From: Plantibacter sp. ME-Dv--P-122b
GTDB lineage: Bacteria > Actinomycetota > Actinomycetes > Actinomycetales > Microbacteriaceae
Length of the DNA stretch: 64,000 nucleotides
Direction of reading: 5' to 3'
Assembly: GCF_030209375.1 (NCBI RefSeq)
Contig: NZ_JARVSC010000003.1
Span: 124,001-188,000 of the forward strand
A program made the translations under genes and the position numbers. The notes below the pieces were generated by a model. It had not been told where the DNA came from. It saw only the letters and a program-made list of their open reading frames with translations, and did no database searches. Positions 42,510 through 52,340 of the stretch are shown piece after piece (the stretch's first letter is position 1; each line of letters begins with the position of its first letter).

Positions 42510-44246
42510 ATGCCCGCGAAGCCGAACGGAGAACGGACTCCCCCGTCCGCTCCGTCGACGTCGGATGACACCGCTTCCACGCCCGGTCTCGCGGACACCG
42601 GCCCCACGAGAACGGGGCCCCACGCGGTCGAGGTCCCGCGACGCGTCGGCAGGATGACCGGCTACAGCGCCTTCCCACAGCTGCTCTTCGGCCTGGCTGT
42701 CGTCGCGATCCTCTTCGCCACGCTCCTGTTCCAGGGCGTCGACGACAACTCCGTCCTGTTCTACATCGGGGTGATCCTGGCGTTCATCGCCACGGCACTC
42801 GCACCGATCGTGCCCTGGCACCAGGTGCCACGCCTGCTCATCGTGCTCCCCATCCTCGACATCCTCGCCATCGCGCTCATCCGGCAGGGCGAGCCGCTGA
42901 TCGGCGCGGGACTCCTCTGGGTCTTCCCGACCATCTGGATGGCGACGGCCTTCGGGCTCGCCGGAGCCGTCACCGCCATCGTGCTCGTGTGTGCGTCGAG
43001 CTGGTCCACCCTGGCGATGACGCCGGGCCAGATCACCATCGCCAACCTGCCGGCGCTCGTCATCCTGCCGACGGTCCTCGCCTTCGTCGCCGTCTCCACC
43101 GCGATGACGGCGAAGCGCACGGAGGCGCAGCGCGTCCTACTGAACAAGCAGGCCGGCCAGCTCGAGACCGCCCTGTGGCGCGCACAGGACCAGGAGAGCC
43201 GCCTCGCGGAGATCCTCAACGCCGTGAACTTCGGCGTCGTCCGCTTCGACCGCATCGGTGCCCGGGCGATGGTCAACCGGTTTCAGACACGGCTGCAGGA
43301 CGAGGTCGGCGAGCTGTCCGACGTCAATCCCGCACTCCCGGTGTGGGCCGAGGACGGACTGACCCTCCTCGAGCCGCAGGACAAGCCCTACATCCGCGCA
43401 CGCCGTGGCGAGGAGTTCGAGAACCTCACCGTGTGGCTCGGCGCCCCCGGCACAGAACGGATCGCCCTCGCCCTGACCTCGCGCCGCCTCTACGATCACG
43501 AAGGCGGATACGACGGCACGGTCCTCGTCTCGCGCAACGTCACGAGCGAGATCAACGCGATCCGCGCCAGGGACGACCTCGTCGCCTCCGTCTCGCACGA
43601 GCTCCGGACGCCGCTGACGTCGATCCTCGGGTACCTCGACCTCGCCCTCGACGACCCAGGGCTCCCGCCGCGGGTCGCGAAGCAGCTCACGATCGCCCAG
43701 ACGAACGGTGATCGCCTCCTCGAACTCATCGCGGACATCCTCGCCGCCTCCCGCGACGTGAATCGGACCATGGCGCTCGAACGCACCGAGTGCGAGCTCC
43801 GTGAGATCGTCGACCGCTCGGTCGAATCGTTGGCGCACGTGGCCGCCGAACGGAGCATCACGATCGTGCGACACGACGAGGAGGCCGTGCCACTCTTCGC
43901 CGACCCGTTCCGCCTCCGGCAGGTGGTCGACAACCTGCTCTCGAACGGCATCAAGTACAACCGGGACGGCGGCGAACTGAGCGTCGGTGTCACCGCTGAA
44001 GGCGACACCGCCTGGGTCATCGTGCGCGACACCGGCATCGGGATCTCCGAGGAGGATCAGCCGAAGCTCTTCGAGCGGTTCTTCCGCTCCGACCTCGTCC
44101 GCAACTCCACGGTGCACGGCAGCGGCCTGGGCCTCGCGATCAGTCGGGACATCGTCCGCTTGCACGGCGGCGACCTCACCCTCCACAGTGTCCTCGGTGA
44201 GGGCACGACAGCGGTCGTCCGGATTCCGAGAGGCGGGACCGAATGA
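42510..44246 (+). CDS. Membrane sensor histidine kinase with PAS-like domain
   Basis: A 578-residue kinase: a polar 45-residue N-terminus, about six transmembrane helices (55-200), a short coiled coil, a PAS-like domain (about 228-345), HisKA with H363 in SVSHELRTPLTS, and HATPase_c (N box DNLLSNGIKYN, RDTGIGISEEDQ, GSGLGLAIS). There is no large outer domain, so it probably senses within the membrane or cytoplasm. It overlaps the GGDEF-like gene by ATGA. No receiver gene follows; the likely partner is the regulator at 48207-49184. Confidence 0.93.
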   Translation: MPAKPNGERTPPSAPSTSDDTASTPGLADTGPTRTGPHAVEVPRRVGRMTGYSAFPQLLFGLAVVAILFATLLFQGVDDNSVLFYIGVILAFIATALAPIVPWHQVPRLLIVLPILDILAIALIRQGEPLIGAGLLWVFPTIWMATAFGLAGAVTAIVLVCASSWSTLAMTPGQITIANLPALVILPTVLAFVAVSTAMTAKRTEAQRVLLNKQAGQLETALWRAQDQESRLAEILNAVNFGVVRFDRIGARAMVNRFQTRLQDEVGELSDVNPALPVWAEDGLTLLEPQDKPYIRARRGEEFENLTVWLGAPGTERIALALTSRRLYDHEGGYDGTVLVSRNVTSEINAIRARDDLVASVSHELRTPLTSILGYLDLALDDPGLPPRVAKQLTIAQTNGDRLLELIADILAASRDVNRTMALERTECELREIVDRSVESLAHVAAERSITIVRHDEEAVPLFADPFRLRQVVDNLLSNGIKYNRDGGELSVGVTAEGDTAWVIVRDTGIGISEEDQPKLFERFFRSDLVRNSTVHGSGLGLAISRDIVRLHGGDLTLHSVLGEGTTAVVRIPRGGTE

Positions 44247-45415
44247 CCTTCGACAGCCAGACCGTCGCGGTGATCAACGCGCTCGTGATCTTCGTCTGCG
44301 GCGCCACGTTCATCGTGAACACCTTCATGCGGAAGGACGACGCGAGCGGGCGGGTGTGGTCCGTGTCCTACATGGCCGGGATGTTCACCAGCTTCTCCTA
44401 CGTCGTCAGCGCGCTCAGCCACGAAGCCTGGTGGGCGATCGCCGCCGGGAACGGCGGCTACGTGCTGAGCATCGCCGCCCTGTGGTCCGGCGCGCGGCTC
44501 TTCAACGGCAAGTCGAGTCTGCTCTGGGTCTCGCTCGTCGGGACGGGGGTCACGATCGTCGCCGCGCTCGCCGCAGGGCCCTCGGGTGGCCCCTGGGCGG
44601 GCGCGCCCGCGACGTTCCTCTGCATCGCCCTCTTCGCCGGCCTCGGCACCGCCGAGACGCTCCTCGGTGCGATGCGGGACAACCCGACCACCCGCGGCTT
44701 CACGATCGTGCTCGGCATCGCGTCCGCGTTCTTCACGGCTCGGCTGATCGCGCTCCTCGTGGAGGGGCCGGACGGCACGCTCTTCACGACACTCTTCGGG
44801 ACCGTGGCCGCCTCGTTACTGCTCATCGCGCTCCTCATCGTCGCGACCGTGGTGCTCTCGGTCCTGCGCGCAGAGCGGGCCGCACCGGCGAGCCGCCGGC
44901 ACGGCAGCATCGTCGCGTACACGGGTGACGACGTCCTCCTCCACGAGTCCTTCGTCCGCATCGTCGAGGACTGGCTGGAACGGGCCAACTTCCACGACGA
45001 GCAGCTCGCGATCCTCCACATCCGTCTCGACGACCTCGACGAGATGAAGACGGCGTTCGGAGCGGCGTTCAGTAGCGAGGTCGCCGAGGGGTTCATCTCC
45101 TCGGTCCGTCGATACGGTCCGACGCTCTCCGACATCGGCGAGGACGGCGCCGGGTGTCTCCTGATCGCGACGCCCGCGGTGGACGCCGACGTCGCGCTCC
45201 AGGCGGCCAAGGGCATCCAGGACGGCCTGCTCGACCACCCCGTCGAGACCACGCCGCGCCTCCGCCCGACGGCGAGCATCGGGATCGCTCTGACCGACTA
45301 CCTCGGGTACGACGTCGCCGTCCTCACGCGTGCCGCCAGCGACGCCAGCCTGCGTGCCGCAGCGGCCGGCGGGAACCGCACGGTCCTCGCCTCGTCGTCG
45401 CCGACGGGCCGCTGA
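44243..45415 (+). CDS. Membrane protein with degenerate GGDEF domain
   Basis: A 390-residue protein with about six or seven transmembrane helices (10-208) and a C-terminal region (about 222-385) with the outline of a diguanylate cyclase: AILHIRLDDLDEMKTAFG where DIDxFKxIND is expected, PTASIGIAL near 345 and an AAAGGNRTVL end. The GGDEF signature is replaced by GEDGAG at about residues 299-304 and no I-site is visible. It should not make cyclic di-GMP, but may bind a nucleotide or a partner. It is translationally coupled to the kinase. Confidence 0.75.
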   Translation: MTFDSQTVAVINALVIFVCGATFIVNTFMRKDDASGRVWSVSYMAGMFTSFSYVVSALSHEAWWAIAAGNGGYVLSIAALWSGARLFNGKSSLLWVSLVGTGVTIVAALAAGPSGGPWAGAPATFLCIALFAGLGTAETLLGAMRDNPTTRGFTIVLGIASAFFTARLIALLVEGPDGTLFTTLFGTVAASLLLIALLIVATVVLSVLRAERAAPASRRHGSIVAYTGDDVLLHESFVRIVEDWLERANFHDEQLAILHIRLDDLDEMKTAFGAAFSSEVAEGFISSVRRYGPTLSDIGEDGAGCLLIATPAVDADVALQAAKGIQDGLLDHPVETTPRLRPTASIGIALTDYLGYDVAVLTRAASDASLRAAAAGGNRTVLASSSPTGR

Positions 45416-45434
45416 CGGATCGGACCGAGCTCGG

Positions 45435-46073
45435 TCAGGCCTGCGGGGCGATCGCGATGGTGAGCGTGTCCACCGCAGTCTGTTTCGCGTACTCGGCGGA
45501 CGTCGGCGTCGCCTGCACCAGCAACTCGTAGGTGATCGTCAAGGTGACGCCGGTCGCCGCGCTGTCCACCTCGGGCAGGACGAACGTCTGGCTGTAGCTG
45601 TACGGCGCCTTGATGAGGTACCCCGGAACCACCGTCGACTGGTCGGTGAACGGCGCTGGCGACTCCAGCTGACCCTTCGGCCCGTGGACCGTCGTGGTGA
45701 GCGTCACCCGCGACAGGTAGAGCGCCTGGAGATCGTCGGGGTTGAGCACACCGCTGAGGGAGAAGCTCACCGGCTTGTTGACGTCGGCGGTCCACGCATC
45801 CATCGACAGCGTGGACCAGTAATCGACGGTGAGGGTCGCCGCACCGGCCGTCAGCGTGTGCTTGGCACTCCCGCTCGCGAGTTCGTTGGTGATCGCACTC
45901 ACCGTCGGCCTTGGCGTCTTCGACACGCGCGGCGAGCTGGTCGGCTGCGCGCCCGGTTCCTCCCACGGAGGCGTGCCGCAGGCGCTCAGCCCGAGGACGA
46001 GCGCGGCGGCGGTCGCGGCTTGGAGAGCGTGCCGGACGTGCCCGTTCCGGACCTGGCTGGGGTGGTTCGACAT
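45435..46073 (-). CDS. Secreted lipoprotein, function unknown
   Basis: A 212-residue lipoprotein with a basic N-terminus, hydrophobic segment and lipobox LSAC near residue 32, a Pro/Ser/Thr-rich linker, then a beta-rich domain of about 150 residues with no motif that I recognise. The ATG at 46073 has an AGGAG site five bases upstream; the longer frame to 46127 lacks one. It is divergent from the glycosyltransferase gene and lies inside the polysaccharide block, so it may be an export or anchoring accessory. Confidence 0.75.
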   Translation of the reverse strand: MSNHPSQVRNGHVRHALQAATAAALVLGLSACGTPPWEEPGAQPTSSPRVSKTPRPTVSAITNELASGSAKHTLTAGAATLTVDYWSTLSMDAWTADVNKPVSFSLSGVLNPDDLQALYLSRVTLTTTVHGPKGQLESPAPFTDQSTVVPGYLIKAPYSYSQTFVLPEVDSAATGVTLTITYELLVQATPTSAEYAKQTAVDTLTIAIAPQA

Positions 46074-46217
46074 GAGGCTCCTGGCGGGTGTCGGAGGGAT
46101 GATCGCGTGACCCTCGAGGGTCCGCATGACCCACGAACTGGGGCCAGCGCGAATCTTGAGGAAATCCTGAGCCGACGCTATCGCATTCGCGCGCGAAAGC
46201 CGCGCCTGACGCGGCAG

Positions 46218-46227
46218 AGTTGCAACT
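46218..46227. promoter_or_regulatory. Short palindrome upstream of the glycosyltransferase gene
   Basis: AGTTGCAACT is a perfect 10-base palindrome 45 bases upstream of the glycosyltransferase ATG, inside the 199-base divergent gap (46074-46272). A second small symmetry, AGGA-AA-TCCT, lies upstream at about 46159-46168. No convincing promoter was found. Either could be a regulator site. Confidence 0.25.
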
Positions 46228-46272
46228 ACAGCGCGACCCGCTGCACCTCACCCACTCGGAACAGGACCCCTG

Positions 46273-47769
46273 ATGTCAGAACTCGAAGCGCGACCGGACA
46301 GCTCTCGGCCCAACGCCCAGCAGCCTGACCCTCGGTACATTCAGACGCAGCCGCTTCTCGCGCCCGAACTTGAAGCGTACGCCAACGAATTCATCGACTC
46401 GGTCAACTCGCTCCCCGAGTACCGCGCGACCATCGGGTGCATCATCCCCGCCTACAACGAGGAGGAGTCGCTGCCGGCAGTGCTCGCGTCCCTCCTCGAG
46501 CAGACGCGGATGCCCGACGTGATCCACGTGGTCATCAACAACACCACGGACCGGTCGGTCGACGTCGCCGCGCCGTACGCCGGCCCGCACTCCCGGGTCG
46601 ACGAGGACGGCTACGAGCAGTTCACCGAGGTGTTCATCCACGACATCGGGAAGAACCCCGACAAGAAGGTGGGCGCGCTCAACTACGGCTTCACGCTCGT
46701 CGAAGGCTACGACTACCTGCTCGGTGTCGACGGTGACACGGTCGCCGATCCGACCGCGATCGAGTCGCTCGAAGCCGAGATCGTCTCGGACAGTCGCATC
46801 GGCGGCATCTCCGCGATCTTCTCGATCGACGACGAGCCGTTCAAGAGGCAGCTCGTACCGGCGTTCCTCATCGCCGGCCAGCGCACGCAGTTCGCCGCGT
46901 TCAACATGCAGAACATGCTCCGCGGCCGCAACATGGCCGTGCTCGGCGGTCAATACTCGATCTTCTCCGTCCAGGCCCTGCGCGACGCCATGGAGCAGAA
47001 CCACCAGTCCACCCCGTGGGTGAAGGACTCCGAGGTGGAGGACTCGCTCCTGTCGCTGCAGATCAAGAGCGCCGGCTACCTCACGAAGATCAGCGCCCGC
47101 GCCCGCGCCGACGTCGGCGGGATGACCACCGTCCGGTCGCTCGACGCCCAGCAGGTCAAGTGGAACTACGGTGCGATCGAGCTCATGTGGCCCGGCCAGC
47201 GCGGAGACACCAAGGGGCAGCCGCTCCACCCGAACCTCCGACTGCGGTGGCTCGAGAACGCGGAGATGCTCCTCAACATGGTCACGCGCATCCTCTTCGT
47301 CGTGCTGCTCGCCGGTTCGCTGTCGATCCACGCGTTCGTGTTCAGCCCGGTGTGGCTCATCCCACCGCTGATCGCGATCCTCCTCAACCTGCGTATCGCG
47401 CTGTCGATGAAGAAGCGGAACGTGCGCGACATCCTCTTCGCGGTCCTCATCTTCCCGGCCGAGTTCTACATGTGGATCCGTATGGGGCACTTCATCCGCG
47501 CTTGGTCGAAGTTCGCCTCGAACAAGAAGGTCGACAACTGGGCCGAGCAGGCGAAGGCCGAACGAGGCTCGGGCAACGCGCACCTCGCGCCACTCCTGTT
47601 CGTCCTCGCCGCCATCATCGCGATCGTCGCCGCCTGGACCCAGCTCTCCCCCGTCGTCCAGTCCACGATCCTCTGGGCGGGCTGGCCGGTCCTCGGCGTC
47701 ATCACCGTGCTGCAGACACTCAGCATGTTCGGCAAGCTCATCCGTCGTCAGCGCGGCTACCGGGTGTGA
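46273..47769 (+). CDS. Membrane glycosyltransferase family 2, cellulose/hyaluronan synthase-like
   Basis: A 498-residue GT2 enzyme. The cytoplasmic catalytic domain (about 52-300) begins with GCIIPAYNEEESLPAVL, has the DGD metal motif (153-155), the catalytic ED (256-257) and QQVKW (293-297), which corresponds to the QxxRW motif of processive synthases with Lys for Arg. Four or five transmembrane helices (about 310-495) follow. This layout suits synthesis and extrusion of a beta-linked polymer. There is no PilZ domain. It overlaps the Hpt-like gene by four bases. Confidence 0.85.
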   Translation: MSELEARPDSSRPNAQQPDPRYIQTQPLLAPELEAYANEFIDSVNSLPEYRATIGCIIPAYNEEESLPAVLASLLEQTRMPDVIHVVINNTTDRSVDVAAPYAGPHSRVDEDGYEQFTEVFIHDIGKNPDKKVGALNYGFTLVEGYDYLLGVDGDTVADPTAIESLEAEIVSDSRIGGISAIFSIDDEPFKRQLVPAFLIAGQRTQFAAFNMQNMLRGRNMAVLGGQYSIFSVQALRDAMEQNHQSTPWVKDSEVEDSLLSLQIKSAGYLTKISARARADVGGMTTVRSLDAQQVKWNYGAIELMWPGQRGDTKGQPLHPNLRLRWLENAEMLLNMVTRILFVVLLAGSLSIHAFVFSPVWLIPPLIAILLNLRIALSMKKRNVRDILFAVLIFPAEFYMWIRMGHFIRAWSKFASNKKVDNWAEQAKAERGSGNAHLAPLLFVLAAIIAIVAAWTQLSPVVQSTILWAGWPVLGVITVLQTLSMFGKLIRRQRGYRV

Positions 47770-48143
47770 CCTCCCCCGACCAGGGCACGGTCGACGCCGA
47801 GGAACTGCGCAGGTTGCTCCGAGAACTCTCGGGCGACCTGCGCAGTCGTCGTCGGTTCGTCCAGACGTACGTCGAGATGTGGCCCACCCGTCTGGCGCGT
47901 CTGGGAGCGGCGCTCGACGCCCACGACACCGACGAGTCCAAGGTCGTCCTCCTGAGCATGCGCTCCTCCAGCGTCATGCTCGGCGTGATCGGGGTGGCCG
48001 GGCTCGCGAGTGCCGGGCTCCGGGCGATCGAGCTGGGGCGACTCGATCGCGCACGCGAGATCCACGCCGCCCTCCATGAGGTCGGCCGTCGCAGCTGCGA
48101 ACGGCTCCTCGAACTCGACGCGGCGGACGCGGCGGAATCCTGA
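47766..48143 (+). CDS. Hpt-like helical protein lacking the phospho-accepting histidine
   Basis: A 125-residue all-helical protein that aligns with histidine phosphotransfer domains. Where an Hpt has AHSLKSSSANLG, this protein has LLSMRSSSVMLG (residues 62-73), so the phospho-accepting histidine is Leu63 (codon CTG). The Ser-rich turn and following glycine are kept. It cannot relay phosphate in the usual way but might bind a receiver domain. The GTG start overlaps the glycosyltransferase stop codon. It converges with the response regulator gene. Confidence 0.65.
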   Translation: MTSPDQGTVDAEELRRLLRELSGDLRSRRRFVQTYVEMWPTRLARLGAALDAHDTDESKVVLLSMRSSSVMLGVIGVAGLASAGLRAIELGRLDRAREIHAALHEVGRRSCERLLELDAADAAES

Positions 48144-48206
48144 GCCCGGGCACCTGGCGTCGTCCGTCGTCGGTGAGGCTCCGTCGCGGTGAGGATCGCG
48201 GCGGTC

Positions 48207-49184
<978 letters not shown>

Positions 49185-49239
49185 GATGCCCCTACCCGTT
49201 CCACCCGTCAGCGACGTGCCGGATGTGGCCGTTCCCGAC

Positions 49240-50301
49240 TCACCACGCGCTGAATCCCTTGGCCAGTTGCACGGCCTGCTCCGGCCACCATACCCCAGCA
49301 AGGGGGCCACCGTTGCACGCTCCGTCGCTCTCGCCGGGGGCTTTCACCCAGAGGTTCGCGTCGAGGTGTTCGGCCTGCGCGGTGAGGGGCTGCTGCCCCA
49401 CCGTCCGGCCGGACGGGTTGCACCACTCGCCGTTCGAGCCACTACCGTTCCGAGAGGTGTCGATCACGTAATGGGCGCCGTCGAGGAGGCCGCTCAGTTC
49501 CTCCGCATAGGCGATCTCGTCCTCGGTCGTGTTGTAGTTGGAGACGTTGGTGGCGAAGCCCGTGGCGTCGGCCACACCGGCCTCCCGGAGCAGTTCGGCC
49601 ATCTCGGCGGGCGGTCGCCAATCGGAATGCCCGCCGTCGAGGTACACGGGGACTGATGCGTCCGCGAACTGCTCGGTCGCGGCTGCCAGTTGCCGCATCC
49701 GCGCGGTGCGGTCACCGCAGTCCGGCGCGAGCGCGACGGCGTCCGGTTCGAGGACGACGGCGACGCGGTGATCCGCGACGGCGGCGACGATCTCGGCGAC
49801 CCAGTCCTGGTACTCGTCACTCGACAACCCACCCGCCGACTGGTTGCCGCAATCCCGCTCCGGGATGCCGTAGACCGTGAAGACCGGCATGGAGCCAGCG
49901 CGTTCGGCTGACCGGACGATCTCGGAGACGGTGTCCTGCACCGTGTTCATGGGATACCGCTCCGGGACGAGCCAGATCGCCGTCGGCTCCGCTGCGAGCC
50001 GTGACGCTGCCGCGAGTTGGTCGGCGACGTCCGTCGGGTCACCGTCGGACCCACCGCTCGTCCCGGTCGTGGCGGAGCTCGACGGTTCCTCGGTCGTGGC
50101 GACCTGATCGGCCGCGGCGGCGCGAGCGGCCAGCGAGGACGGATCGACGTACAACTGCGCCCCGTCGAACGGGCCTGCGGCGGCGTTCGGGACGCGGCTC
50201 ACGAGGGACACCGCGAGCGCACCGCCGGCGAGGAGGACGGCGACGACGCCGAGGGCGACGGCCGTCCGGGTACGTCGTCGGTCGCGGGGCGTTCTCGGCA
50301 C
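49240..50301 (-). CDS. Membrane-anchored glycoside hydrolase family 6 (endoglucanase-type)
   Basis: A 353-residue exported protein with an uncleaved or signal helix (about 13-35), a Ser/Thr/Gly-rich linker (about 65-90) and a GH6 domain. Both family signatures are visible: VYGIPERDCGNQSAGG with D150 and VVLEPDAVA with D187, followed by YLDGGHSDW and NVSNYNTTEDE. GH6 enzymes cut beta-1,4-glucans. In Streptomyces a GH6 enzyme (CslZ) is encoded beside the GT2 synthase CslA. GTG start with a GGAGG site four bases upstream. Confidence 0.92.
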   Translation of the reverse strand: MPRTPRDRRRTRTAVALGVVAVLLAGGALAVSLVSRVPNAAAGPFDGAQLYVDPSSLAARAAAADQVATTEEPSSSATTGTSGGSDGDPTDVADQLAAASRLAAEPTAIWLVPERYPMNTVQDTVSEIVRSAERAGSMPVFTVYGIPERDCGNQSAGGLSSDEYQDWVAEIVAAVADHRVAVVLEPDAVALAPDCGDRTARMRQLAAATEQFADASVPVYLDGGHSDWRPPAEMAELLREAGVADATGFATNVSNYNTTEDEIAYAEELSGLLDGAHYVIDTSRNGSGSNGEWCNPSGRTVGQQPLTAQAEHLDANLWVKAPGESDGACNGGPLAGVWWPEQAVQLAKGFSAW

Positions 50302-50326
50302 GGATCCTCCTGCATGGTCATCCGCA

Positions 50327-50341
50327 ATTGTGCCCGACAAT
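50327..50341. promoter_or_regulatory. Inverted repeat upstream of the GH6 gene
   Basis: ATTGT-N5-ACAAT lies 26 bases before the GH6 start codon, where a promoter or operator would be expected. Which regulator binds it, if any, is unknown. Confidence 0.3.
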
Positions 50342-50486
50342 GTCCCACCACGGTGCCGATTCCCGTGAATCCGTGCCCCGAGTGGGGGACGTGTTCGCTC
50401 AGTGGCCGCCCTGACGGCCCGGGGACGCGCCGAGCTCCGCCAGCGACACGCCACTGGGACTGCACACCACGGCCCGCTCCGCAACG

Positions 50487-50515
50487 TTGTCCGGATCGCC
50501 GCGGCTCCCTACCCT
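50487..50515 (+). promoter_or_regulatory. Promoter of the BCCT transporter gene
   Basis: -35 box TTGTCC (50487-50492) and -10 box TACCCT (50510-50515) with a 17-base spacer. Transcription should start near 50522, giving a leader of about 43 bases with a GGAG ribosome binding site. Confidence 0.6.
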
Positions 50516-50564
50516 TGATGATCGGAGCGACGCAGGGTCGCTCCAGGGCCCGAGGAGCGCACAC

Positions 50565-52331
50565 GTGAGCACGAAGACCATCCCCACCTCCGACGCGGCC
50601 GCCGGCGGTGCGCCAGCGAAGGTCATCCCGTGGGTGCTCGGGCCATCCCTCGTCGTCATCCTCGGCGTGGCGCTGTTCTCGATCCTGCTCCCGAAGCAGG
50701 CCGAGTCCGTCTTCGGCTCGATCCAATCCGGCATCATCGGGAGCCTCGGGTGGTACTACGTCCTCCTCGTCGCGGCCTTCGTCATCGTGGCGATCGTCTT
50801 CGCCGTGTCGAAGTTCGGCGACATCAAGCTCGGCAAGGACGACGACGAACCGGAGTTCTCGCTCCTGTCCTGGTTCTCCATGCTCTTCGCGGCCGGCATG
50901 GGCATCGGGCTCGTCTTCTACGGCGTCGGTGAACCGCTGACGCACTTCCTCGAGCCGCGTCCCGGCGTGACGGGGTCCCAGCAGTCCCTCGCTCAACAGG
51001 CGATGAGTCAGACGTACCTGCACTGGGGCCTCCACGCCTGGTCGATCTATGCGGTCGTCGGCGTCGCGTTGGCCTACGCCGTGCACCGGAAGGGACGGCC
51101 GATGTCGATCCGCTGGGCGATCGAACCACTCCTCGGCAAGCGCGTGCAGGGCGGCTGGGGCAACGCGATCGACACCATCGCCGTCATCGGCACCGTCTTC
51201 GGCGTCGCGACCTCACTCGGGCTCGGCGTGCTGCAGATCTCCGCAGGACTCGGCTACACGGGCATCGCCGAGCCGAACATCCTCACCCAGGTCGTCCTCA
51301 TCCTCGTGATCACCGGCGTCACGATCTTCTCCCTCGTCTCCGGCGTGCACAAGGGCATGAAGTGGCTCTCGAACACCAACCTCATCCTCGCCGGGCTCCT
51401 CCTGTTCTTCGTCCTGTTCGCCGGCCCGACGCTGTTCCTCCTGCGTGAGTGGGTGCAGTCGATGGGCGCGTACCTCCAGAACGTGGTCGGACTCACCTTC
51501 AACGTCTCCGCGTACCAGGGTGCTGCCGGCGAGGCCTGGCAGTCCTCGTGGACGACCTTCTACTGGGGCTGGTGGATGTCGTGGGCACCCTTCGTCGGCG
51601 TCTTCATCGCCCGCATCTCGAAGGGGCGCACCGTGCGGCAGTTCGTGCTCGGCGTCCTCCTCGTCCCGACCCTCGTGACCTTCCTCTGGTTCGCCGTGCT
51701 CGGCGGCACCGCCATCATGCAGTCGTTGGAGGGCCGTGACTTCAGCGGGGCGGACGGTCCCGTCGACCTCAACACCGCCCTGTTCAACATGCTCGCCGGC
51801 CTCCCCGGTGGATCGATCGCGACCGTCGGCGCCCTGCTGCTCATCCTCCTGTTCTTCGTGACCTCGGCCGACTCGGGATCGCTCGTGATGGGCATGCTCA
51901 CGACCGGTGGGACGGAGCCACGGAACCGGGTCCGGATCGCCTGGGCACTCGTGACGAGCCTCCTGGCCATCTCGCTGCTCATCGCGGGCGGTCTCGCTTC
52001 GATGCAGACGGCGGCCATCATCACCGCGCTGCCCTTCAGCGTCGTGATCATCCTCATGTGCGTCTCCTCGTTCAAGGCCTTCGGCATCGAGGTGCGACGG
52101 GAGCAGCGAGCGAAGCGCCGTCTGTTCGCCGCCGAGCTCACCGAGAGCGTCTCAGCCGACGTGAGCGAACAGCTGTCCGATCAGGTCTCGGAGCAGGTCA
52201 CGGAGCACTTCGGTACGATGACCGCCCAGCTCGACCTCCGGCAGCTCGCGTCCCCGGACACCCCCGGATCATCGGCCGTGTCCGCTGACCCGCAGCAGCA
52301 GGACCCGAAGCAGCCCCGCTCGAAGGACTGA
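50565..52331 (+). CDS. BCCT-family betaine/carnitine/choline transporter
   Basis: A 588-residue, twelve-helix secondary transporter for trimethylammonium compounds such as glycine betaine, normally for osmoprotection. The family signature WGWWMSWAPFVGVFIARISKGR lies near residue 330, with SWFSMLFAAGMGIGLVFYGVGEP near 103. The C-terminal cytoplasmic tail (about 510-588) has a coiled-coil-like ELTESVSADVSEQL region, similar in place to the osmosensing tail of BetP. The GTG at 50565 has a GGAG site. It converges with the next gene over nine bases. Confidence 0.95.
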   Translation: MSTKTIPTSDAAAGGAPAKVIPWVLGPSLVVILGVALFSILLPKQAESVFGSIQSGIIGSLGWYYVLLVAAFVIVAIVFAVSKFGDIKLGKDDDEPEFSLLSWFSMLFAAGMGIGLVFYGVGEPLTHFLEPRPGVTGSQQSLAQQAMSQTYLHWGLHAWSIYAVVGVALAYAVHRKGRPMSIRWAIEPLLGKRVQGGWGNAIDTIAVIGTVFGVATSLGLGVLQISAGLGYTGIAEPNILTQVVLILVITGVTIFSLVSGVHKGMKWLSNTNLILAGLLLFFVLFAGPTLFLLREWVQSMGAYLQNVVGLTFNVSAYQGAAGEAWQSSWTTFYWGWWMSWAPFVGVFIARISKGRTVRQFVLGVLLVPTLVTFLWFAVLGGTAIMQSLEGRDFSGADGPVDLNTALFNMLAGLPGGSIATVGALLLILLFFVTSADSGSLVMGMLTTGGTEPRNRVRIAWALVTSLLAISLLIAGGLASMQTAAIITALPFSVVIILMCVSSFKAFGIEVRREQRAKRRLFAAELTESVSADVSEQLSDQVSEQVTEHFGTMTAQLDLRQLASPDTPGSSAVSADPQQQDPKQPRSKD

Positions 52332-52340
52332 CCGGGCGGC

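Noticed and set aside
45435-46127. Longer start of the lipoprotein at 46127
   Set aside because: It would put 18 extra residues before the signal peptide and has no ribosome binding site. The ATG at 46073 has AGGAG.
50487-50564. N-terminal extension of the BCCT transporter to 50487
   Set aside because: It would start within the predicted promoter and adds a polar stretch not seen in the family. GTG at 50565 has a GGAG site.
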